Of a stretch of DNA of 64,000 nucleotides, positions 58,269 to 64,000 are shown one piece after another. Where the stretch lies: assembly GCA_902363375.1 (NCBI GenBank), contig CABIZX010000004.1:62001-126000 (forward strand), given 5' to 3'. The position numbers and the translations under genes were made by a program. The notes under the pieces were generated by a model. That model was not told where the DNA came from, did no database searches, and saw only the letters and a program-made list of their open reading frames with translations. Source of the stretch: Clostridiaceae bacterium (GTDB lineage Bacteria; Bacillota; Clostridia; Clostridiales; Clostridiaceae). Position 1 is the stretch's first letter; each line of letters starts with the position of its first letter.

Positions 58269-58949
58269 CTACTCTCCTTTCATTGGTGGTAAGATTTCCT
58301 CTACATTTTTCACATTCTCTATATTCCTTATTTTATCTACTACATCACGACTCACTACACCATCAGTTTCAACCACTGTTGAAGCTTCTAATCCTTTGGC
58401 CTTTCTATATACGTTCATTGACGCTATGTTTATATTTTCATTAAACAAAAGATTGCTAACCTTATATATCATTCCCGGTACATCAAGATGAGTGATTATA
58501 ATAGTTGGATATTCGCCTGTAAAGTGTATACTTTGTCCATCTAATTCAAATATAACTATATTTCCTCCTCCTATAGATGAACCTGTAACTGAAGTTTCTA
58601 TACCTTTAGAATCTTTCATTATGAATTTTACTGTATTAGGATGCACATCACCTAAATCAGCTTCTTCAAATGTAAATTTTACGCCTTGTTCCTCTGCTAT
58701 GTCAAAAGATTCTTTTAATCTATAATCCCACGGATCCATTCCTAAAATTCCTGCTACCAGTGCCCTATCTGTACCATGACCTTTATATGTTTTTCCAAAG
58801 GAGCCATGAAGTAAAAATCTCACTTCTCTAACATCATCTTCTGCAATCTTTGCAGCTAATTTTGCAAGCCTTGCAGCTCCTGCTGTATGTGAACTTGAAG
58901 GTCCAATCATTATAGGCCCCATAATATCAAATACACTATAACTTTTCAT
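58269..58949 (-). CDS. sdaAB: L-serine dehydratase, iron-sulfur-dependent, beta subunit
   Basis: 226 residues. Seen: SVFDIMGPIMIGPSSSHTAGAARLAKLA (4-31), the conserved MIGPSSSHTxG motif, and a C-terminal ACT domain (YPTIIITHLDVPGMIYKVSNLLFNENINIASM, about 145-176), which senses or binds serine. First gene of the two-gene operon. RBS AGGAGGAAATT before the ATG. Confidence 0.95.
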   Translation of the reverse strand: MKSYSVFDIMGPIMIGPSSSHTAGAARLAKLAAKIAEDDVREVRFLLHGSFGKTYKGHGTDRALVAGILGMDPWDYRLKESFDIAEEQGVKFTFEEADLGDVHPNTVKFIMKDSKGIETSVTGSSIGGGNIVIFELDGQSIHFTGEYPTIIITHLDVPGMIYKVSNLLFNENINIASMNVYRKAKGLEASTVVETDGVVSRDVVDKIRNIENVKNVEEILPPMKGE

Positions 58950-59433
58950 AATTTCCTCCTATAAAATACCACTATAGAATATACCAAACTTAAACATTTC
59001 ATTGACCCCTCAATTAATCAGTTCTAATTAGTATACCCATTTAATATAATACCATTATTCAAACATTAAAAATATCTAACTTTTTAACAAAAATTAAATA
59101 TCAATATATGTACATTATAGTTATACCACAATTTCATAGAGATAATAAATATTATTTTTACTACAGATAAAACTTAGATAATATTATTATGTATATGGTA
59201 TAATTGTATAATTCTATTTATTGTAACTAGAGGGATTTATTAAAAAAATAAGTAGATAGTCAAAAATTTCAACTATCTACTTTACCTAAGTTTGAGCTTG
59301 AATAACAGTTTATTATAATATAAACATATTTCTTTATATAAGTTTTAATAAAAAAGCTTTCATCTATGCTACTTCCCACACTCTAAGTTAGTAAATAATT
59401 TGGATATGGAAACTTAATTGAAATATATATAGT
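58950..59433. other. 484-bp intergenic interval
   Basis: Very AT-rich. Holds a terminator at 59240-59283 and presumably the sda promoter near its left end; no ORF, repeat or RNA that I can support. Confidence 0.4.
59240..59283 (-). terminator. Terminator of the TGS-uridine-kinase-like gene
   Basis: Minus strand: AAGTAGATAGT and ACTATCTACTT around an 11-base loop, followed by ATTTTTTTAAT, about 150 bases after the stop of the gene. Confidence 0.75.
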
Positions 59434-61089
59434 CTAATATTTATAAAAACAGCTTCCCCCTATAAATTCTCTAATTAAAGAATTAGTTGGAACAACATCC
59501 TTATCTACATCTTTAAAAAAATGTAAAAATTCTATAAGTCTTCTTGCTTCATTATAAACTGGGCTTTCTGGTTGTACTTTATAAAGTTCTGTCAAAGCAT
59601 ATTTCTTTAAAACTGCCAATTCATATATAAGAGCTGAGTTAAACATTACATCTGCATCTTCTTGGTAAGGGAAAATATTTTTATCTTCACCTCTTCTTAT
59701 TGATGCCCACATTTTTAGGGTATATTCTACATCATACCCCCTAGACAAATAGTCTCTAACTATTCGTCTAATCATTCTTACATCCGTAGTAGCTATTCTA
59801 TTATGATCATCCATATTGATTTGAGTTAAAGGACTAATATATATTTTAAACTTATGATTATGAGGAATAGAAGCCGTTAAAACTTCATTAAGCCCATGTA
59901 TCCCCTCAATAACTATTACCCCTTTATCAGGAAGTTTAACCTTATTTCCCAGCCATTCTCTTTTCCCTGTTATAAAGTTAAAGCTTGGAAGTTCAACTTC
60001 TTCTCCATTTAGTAACATTTGAAGCTGCTCATTAAATAGTCTTAAATCTAATGCATCTATACTTTCAAAATCATATTCGCCAAATTCATCTCTTGGTGTA
60101 TGCTCTCTATCAATAAAATAGTCATCCAAAGATATAGGTACTGGAACTAGACCATTAACTCTCATCTGAATTCCTAACCTTTTACAAAATGTGGTTTTAC
60201 CTGAGGATGATGGTCCTGCTATTAAAATTAGTTTTATATTTTTATTTTTTTTTATCTTATCCGCAATATTAGCAATTTTCTTTTCATGTAACGCTTCTGC
60301 CACCCTTATCAAAGTTATAATATCACCATGTTCAATTTCATTATTTAAAGCACCTACATGTGCAATATTTAATATGTCTCCCCACTTCTCTGCTTCATAA
60401 AATATTTTTGCCAACTTCTTATGTTTTTCAAATCGTGGGATTTTTGTTGGTTCTTCCTGGGTTGGAAATCTTAGAATAAATCCTGGCTCATAATAAATTA
60501 AATCAAAATACTTTAGCAGGCTAGTATAAGGTATCATTGGTCCATAAAAGTAACCTATCTCTTCATCTAACTTGTATATTTCTAAATCACTCTGATTCAT
60601 ATTGCTAAAAAGACTTACTTTATCATTCATTCCAGCTTCTTTAAATAATGCTATTGCTTCTTCTCTAGTATAACTATTCTTATCAATCTCCATATTATCA
60701 TCTATTATTTCATGCATTCTCTTCTTTATCGCATATACATCATCTATTCCTAAATGCACATCTTTATATATTTCTCCAAATAGCCCCTTGCTCAGGGAAT
60801 GTTCAATTGTGATTCTGCTATTTGGAAATAAATCTTTAGTTGCTTTAATTAAAACAAATTGTAAACTTCTTATATAACACATCATTCCTTGCTTATCTGT
60901 AATATCAATAAATTCTAAATTACATTCCTCTTGAAGAAGTGTTGATAGTTCTTTAAGTACCCCATTTACCTTAACTAAAACTATAGGTATCTCTTTATCA
61001 TATTTATACTTTTTCATTAAATCATAACAACTTATTCCTCTATTAACTTCTATAGTGTTTTCTTGTATTCTTATTCTGATTTTGCTCAT
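59434..61089 (-). CDS. Nucleoside kinase-like protein with TGS domain
   Basis: 551 residues. An N-terminal TGS-like domain (about 1-60) is followed by a threonyl-tRNA-synthetase second-additional-like region (IEHSLSKGLFGEIYKDVHLG, about 98-117) and a C-terminal uridine kinase/PRK domain: Walker A AGPSSSGKTTFCKRLG (about 292-307), SLDDYFIDREHTPRDEFGEYDFE, VIEGIHGLN and RMIRRIVRDYLSRG. The architecture is common in Clostridia; the substrate is not established and uridine kinase activity is inferred. Cytoplasmic, monocistronic, start ATG 61089 with AGGTGAAGG upstream. Confidence 0.88.
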   Translation of the reverse strand: MSKIRIRIQENTIEVNRGISCYDLMKKYKYDKEIPIVLVKVNGVLKELSTLLQEECNLEFIDITDKQGMMCYIRSLQFVLIKATKDLFPNSRITIEHSLSKGLFGEIYKDVHLGIDDVYAIKKRMHEIIDDNMEIDKNSYTREEAIALFKEAGMNDKVSLFSNMNQSDLEIYKLDEEIGYFYGPMIPYTSLLKYFDLIYYEPGFILRFPTQEEPTKIPRFEKHKKLAKIFYEAEKWGDILNIAHVGALNNEIEHGDIITLIRVAEALHEKKIANIADKIKKNKNIKLILIAGPSSSGKTTFCKRLGIQMRVNGLVPVPISLDDYFIDREHTPRDEFGEYDFESIDALDLRLFNEQLQMLLNGEEVELPSFNFITGKREWLGNKVKLPDKGVIVIEGIHGLNEVLTASIPHNHKFKIYISPLTQINMDDHNRIATTDVRMIRRIVRDYLSRGYDVEYTLKMWASIRRGEDKNIFPYQEDADVMFNSALIYELAVLKKYALTELYKVQPESPVYNEARRLIEFLHFFKDVDKDVVPTNSLIREFIGGSCFYKY

Positions 61090-61319
61090 GCCTTCACCTC
61101 TATTACAATTATTACTATTTCAAATATCTTCTATTCCCTAACTTATTAATAATATAATTGCATAATAATCCTAATAAAATTTTAATTTAAATAAAATTAT
61201 ATATTTGTATTACTTATTATATTACATAATTGTAAATATGAAACCAACAAATAACAAATAATTTATTATATTCTGTGCATACTATAATTAGCATTATATT
61301 AGAAATACAGGTGATATTT

Positions 61320-62030
61320 ATGTTTATACTTATAATAAGAACAATTATTCTATATGTTTATTTAATTTTAATTATGAGAGTAATGGGTAAAAGGCAACTT
61401 GGCCAATTAGAACCTGTAGATTTTGTAGTTGCGCTAATGATCTCTGAACTTGCTACTCTTCCTATGGGAGATAATAGAATTCCTTTAATATATGCTATAG
61501 TTCCTATAACTACCTTAGTTTTCCTTCAAGTAATGACTTCGTTCTTGGAACTTAAAAGTGAACACATCCGAACTATTTTAAACGGTCAACCTAGCATACT
61601 TATAAAGGACGGATTAGTAAATGTAGAGGAATTAAGACAACTTAGATATAATCTTGATGATCTTTTAGCGGAACTTAGACAAAATGGCTACTTTAATCTA
61701 CAGGAAATTCATTATGCAATTTTGGAAACTGATGGTTCTCTATCAATAGTTCCTTATACTCCTTATGAACCTCCTACAAGACAAGACTTAAAAATAAAAA
61801 CAGAAGATGAACCACTTCCTATGCCTGTAATATTAGATGGTGTTATAAACAAATCTAATCTTAAAGCAATTGGTAAGGATGTATATTGGTTAGAAAAGAA
61901 ATTGTCTCATAATAATATCAAAAGTCATAAAGATGTGTTAGTGGCAATAGTTTATTCAAATAACCATAAGATCTATTTTCAACTTAAAAATGAAACTACA
62001 AATACTAGGAACAATACAAAAAATAACTAA
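61320..62030 (+). CDS. DUF421 (YetF-like) membrane protein
   Basis: 236 residues from ATG 61320, chosen because CAGGTGAT stands five bases before it; an in-frame ATG at 61275 has none. Three membrane segments (about 4-24, 34-50, 56-75), then a soluble domain. The DUF421 signature MRVMGKRQLGQLEPVDFVVALMISELAT (about 19-46) is complete; NGQPSILIKDG and ELRQLRYNLDDLLAELRQNGYF follow. Such proteins are linked to sporulation and envelope functions in Firmicutes, but the biochemical role is unknown. Operon with the DUF4363 gene. Confidence 0.9.
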   Translation: MFILIIRTIILYVYLILIMRVMGKRQLGQLEPVDFVVALMISELATLPMGDNRIPLIYAIVPITTLVFLQVMTSFLELKSEHIRTILNGQPSILIKDGLVNVEELRQLRYNLDDLLAELRQNGYFNLQEIHYAILETDGSLSIVPYTPYEPPTRQDLKIKTEDEPLPMPVILDGVINKSNLKAIGKDVYWLEKKLSHNNIKSHKDVLVAIVYSNNHKIYFQLKNETTNTRNNTKNN

Positions 62031-62047
62031 GGAGGGTTTTATATAAA

Positions 62048-62428
62048 ATGAAAAATATGATATCCACATGTATCATCTTCTTTTTTATGCTCTTTATTCT
62101 TTTTTTTGCAAGTGAATATATAGTATTAACTTGTGATAAGCTTTTGGATGTTTCATCACGAATAGAAGAAAATATAGTAAATGATAATTGGGATGAAAGT
62201 TATATGCTATCTTTTGAACTTCTAAATATTTATGAAGGTCATATAGCAAACTTAACTCTATTTTTAAATCATACAGACTTTGATAATATTTATAGCGAAA
62301 TTATAAAACTGAGTCAATATTCTAAATGTGAGAGTAAAGATGAAGCGCTCTCTTCTATTCATGTAGTTAAAACTCTAATTAATCATGTTAAAGAGTTAGA
62401 ATCTATAACTTTAGGTAATATTTTTTGA
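62048..62428 (+). CDS. DUF4363 family membrane-anchored protein
   Basis: 126 residues: an N-terminal hydrophobic segment (about 6-27) followed by a helical outside domain (LLDVSSRIEENIVNDNWDES ... NHTDFDNIYSEIIKLSQYSKC). The WDESY-type segment and the pairing with a DUF421 gene are typical of DUF4363 proteins. Function unknown. It starts 17 bases after the DUF421 stop; AAGGAGGG lies about 13 bases before the ATG, a long spacing. Confidence 0.82.
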   Translation: MKNMISTCIIFFFMLFILFFASEYIVLTCDKLLDVSSRIEENIVNDNWDESYMLSFELLNIYEGHIANLTLFLNHTDFDNIYSEIIKLSQYSKCESKDEALSSIHVVKTLINHVKELESITLGNIF

Positions 62429-62541
62429 TGTGTTTTTAGTTATACTTTCAAAATGTGGTTTTCTATATAGCATTTAACTAAAGTTTCAATTATAATGAAA
62501 TTATAGACTTAATCTTATAAATAGAAGGGTGGAATAATGTT

Positions 62542-63489
62542 ATGGCATTAGTAACTACTAAGGAAATGTTTAGAAAGGCTTTTGAAGGCAAATATGCTAT
62601 AGGAGCTTTTAATATTAATAATATGGAGATAATCCAAGGAATTGTAGATGGCGCTAAAGCTCAAAACTCTGCTGTAATACTTCAATGCTCTAGTGGAGCT
62701 ATAAAATATATGAGACCAGCTTACTTAAGACATATGGTACTTGCAGCTGTAGAAGAAAGTGGAGTTGATGTAGCTCTACATCTAGACCATGGTGACTCTC
62801 TTGAACTATGTAAAGAATGTATAAAAAATGGATTTACTTCTGTTATGTTTGATGGTTCTCACTATGACTATGAAGAAAACGTAAGACTTACAAAAGAAGT
62901 TGTTGATTATGCACATGCTCATGGAGTTGTTGTTGAGGCTGAACTTGGAAAACTTGCTGGAGTTGAGGATGCTGTAAATGTATCTGCTAAAGATGCCACA
63001 TATACTGATCCAGACCAAGCAGTTGACTTTGTTAAAAGAACTGGCGTTGATTCATTAGCAATAGCTATTGGAACAAGTCATGGTGCATATAAATTTAAAG
63101 GAGAAGCTAAGCTTGATTTTGAAAGACTTGAGACTATAACAAGAAAATTAGAAGAAGCTGGCTTTGAAAAATATCCAATCGTTCTTCATGGCGCTTCTGC
63201 TGTAGATCCAAAATACGTTGAAATGTGTAATGAAAATGGTGGAGAAATAAAAGGTGCTAAAGGAGTACCTATTGAAATGTTAAGAAAAGCTTCATCTATG
63301 GCTGTTTGCAAAATTAACATGGATACTGACCTAAGACTTTGTGTCACTGGTTCTTGCAGAAAAGTATTCTCAGATAAACCAAGTGAATTTGATCCAAGAA
63401 AGTATCTTGGTGTTGCAAGGACTAACCTTCAACAATTAGTAGAAGATAAAATTACAAATGTTTTAGGTTCAACTGATTCTTTAAAATAA
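62542..63489 (+). CDS. fba: Class II fructose-1,6-bisphosphate aldolase
   Basis: 315 residues. Zn2+-dependent cleavage of fructose-1,6-bisphosphate to two triose phosphates; completes the glycolysis set encoded at 18-24 kb. Seen: the catalytic-Asp and first zinc-His segment VALHLDHGDS (about 76-85), SVMFDGSHYDYEENV, VEAELGKLAGVED, zinc His in AIGTSHGAYKF and VLHGASAVD. Ends with the NMDTDLRL and DPRKY segments typical of the family. ATG 62542 with AGGGTGG upstream. Monocistronic. Confidence 0.96.
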   Translation: MALVTTKEMFRKAFEGKYAIGAFNINNMEIIQGIVDGAKAQNSAVILQCSSGAIKYMRPAYLRHMVLAAVEESGVDVALHLDHGDSLELCKECIKNGFTSVMFDGSHYDYEENVRLTKEVVDYAHAHGVVVEAELGKLAGVEDAVNVSAKDATYTDPDQAVDFVKRTGVDSLAIAIGTSHGAYKFKGEAKLDFERLETITRKLEEAGFEKYPIVLHGASAVDPKYVEMCNENGGEIKGAKGVPIEMLRKASSMAVCKINMDTDLRLCVTGSCRKVFSDKPSEFDPRKYLGVARTNLQQLVEDKITNVLGSTDSLK

Positions 63490-63498
63490 TATAAAAAA

Positions 63499-63538
63499 TA
63501 AAAAACATGGAATTTTTATTCCATGTTTTTATTTTTAC
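63499..63538 (+). terminator. Terminator of fba
   Basis: AAAAACATGGAA and TTCCATGTTTTT form a 12-bp stem around a 6-base loop, with T/A run TTTTTATTTTT. It also serves the converging NdpA-like gene. Confidence 0.85.
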
Positions 63539-64000
63539 TACTTTTCTGTATAACTAATTATATGTTTTATTATCATATTAATACTACCGTCTCCTACTCT
63601 TTCAATCTCAAACTTATTAATGTCATTATAAGCTTCTTCTGATATATATAAATCTATGTCTTTATCTATTTTAAGTCGAACTCTCTTTAATTTTTTTTCT
63701 ACCCATTGCTTATCTAAAGCTACAGTTTCACTAACACCACTTTCAATGGCAAAGGTTCTAAAATTTTCTTTTAGAGCATCATTGTCCTTAAATACTTCTT
63801 CTACAAAATTATTTAAATCTATAGCATCATCTTCTTTAAGTCTTTTCTTAACTTCTCTACGAACAATTTCTTGCCCTTCTGCATTCTCATTTAAAGCATT
63901 TTGAGTCCACTTTTCAGCTACTTTTAGAAATTGTTTTGTTTTATCTCTTTCATTTTCTATAATAGTACATCCTAGATAATTATCAATAAAATAGTTAGCG
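63538..64000 (-). CDS. Nucleoid-associated protein, NdpA/YejK-like (C-terminal part)
   Basis: The last 153 codons of a minus-strand gene cut by the window edge; stop TAG at 63538-63540. Sequence from the edge: ANYFIDNYLGCTIIENERDK, then VREVKKRL-type charged helices, DLNNFVEEVFKDND, KENFRTFAIESG and the VRLKIDKDIDLYI end. The NYFxxFLGC-like motif, the FAxESG segment and the C-terminal KxDxDIDLxI pattern resemble the NdpA (nucleoid-associated protein) family. The start lies outside, so length and context are unknown. Confidence 0.7.
   Translation of the reverse strand, partial: ANYFIDNYLGCTIIENERDKTKQFLKVAEKWTQNALNENAEGQEIVRREVKKRLKEDDAIDLNNFVEEVFKDNDALKENFRTFAIESGVSETVALDKQWVEKKLKRVRLKIDKDIDLYISEEAYNDINKFEIERVGDGSINMIIKHIISYTEK

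Overview
The window looks like chromosomal DNA of a low-GC, AT-rich anaerobic Firmicute, most likely Clostridium sensu stricto. The main reasons are very A/T-biased codons, strong AGGAGG ribosome binding sites, a selenocysteine-containing glycine reductase (Stickland) operon, and typical clostridial glycolytic and nucleoside-uptake operons. Most genes are on the minus strand. No rRNA, CRISPR array, intact phage or intact insertion sequence is visible.

Layout. 1-1.7 kb: AI-2E family exporter and a cyclophilin. 2.1-5.6 kb: a gene graveyard with three decayed secreted-protein genes, one surviving small membrane-anchored protein, a VanZ-like protein and the remnant of a tyrosine recombinase. 5.6-6.8 kb: thirteen tRNA genes in one minus-strand array with its own promoter and terminator. 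7.3-16.9 kb: RdgB, an AIR-synthase-like protein, an unrecognised 464-residue protein, an extracellular solute-binding protein, LigA and PcrA. 17.2-25.5 kb: YerC, SecG and the glycolytic operon cggR-gap-pgk-tpiA-gpmI-eno, with a recognisable CggR-type operator before cggR. 25.6-27.3 kb: an IS1182-like transposase fragment, then rpoN. 27.6-32.5 kb: a BmpA-type nucleoside ABC transporter. 32.7-40.9 kb: the glycine reductase operon grdX-trxB-trxA-grdE-grdA-grdB-grdC-grdD behind a tandem glycine riboswitch; grdA and grdB each contain an in-frame UGA read as selenocysteine. 41.4-51.1 kb: DegV, TrmL, a HAD phosphatase, the MoxR/DUF58/transglutaminase operon, a VanW protein and a soluble MgtE-N/CBS protein. 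51.6-64 kb: YgiQ-type radical SAM protein, small membrane proteins, lipid kinase, PssA, a Ca2+/H+ exchanger-like protein, L-serine dehydratase SdaAB/SdaAA, a TGS-uridine-kinase-like protein, DUF421/DUF4363 proteins, class II aldolase and the C-terminal part of an NdpA-like nucleoid protein.

How it fits together: amino-acid fermentation (glycine reductase with its thioredoxin system, serine dehydratase) sits beside central glycolysis. Both are controlled by metabolite-responsive elements visible in the sequence: a glycine riboswitch and a CggR operator.

The most novel candidate is upstream of the MgtE-N/CBS gene (about 51.1-51.3 kb): a 30-codon leader peptide with a run of four aspartates. 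Its coding sequence contains one arm of a 12-bp hairpin that competes with a second hairpin covering the Shine-Dalgarno sequence of the downstream gene. This has the layout of a translational attenuator and could sense Mg2+ or another divalent metal. The sensing role is inference; the leader ORF and the two exclusive pairings are read directly from the sequence.
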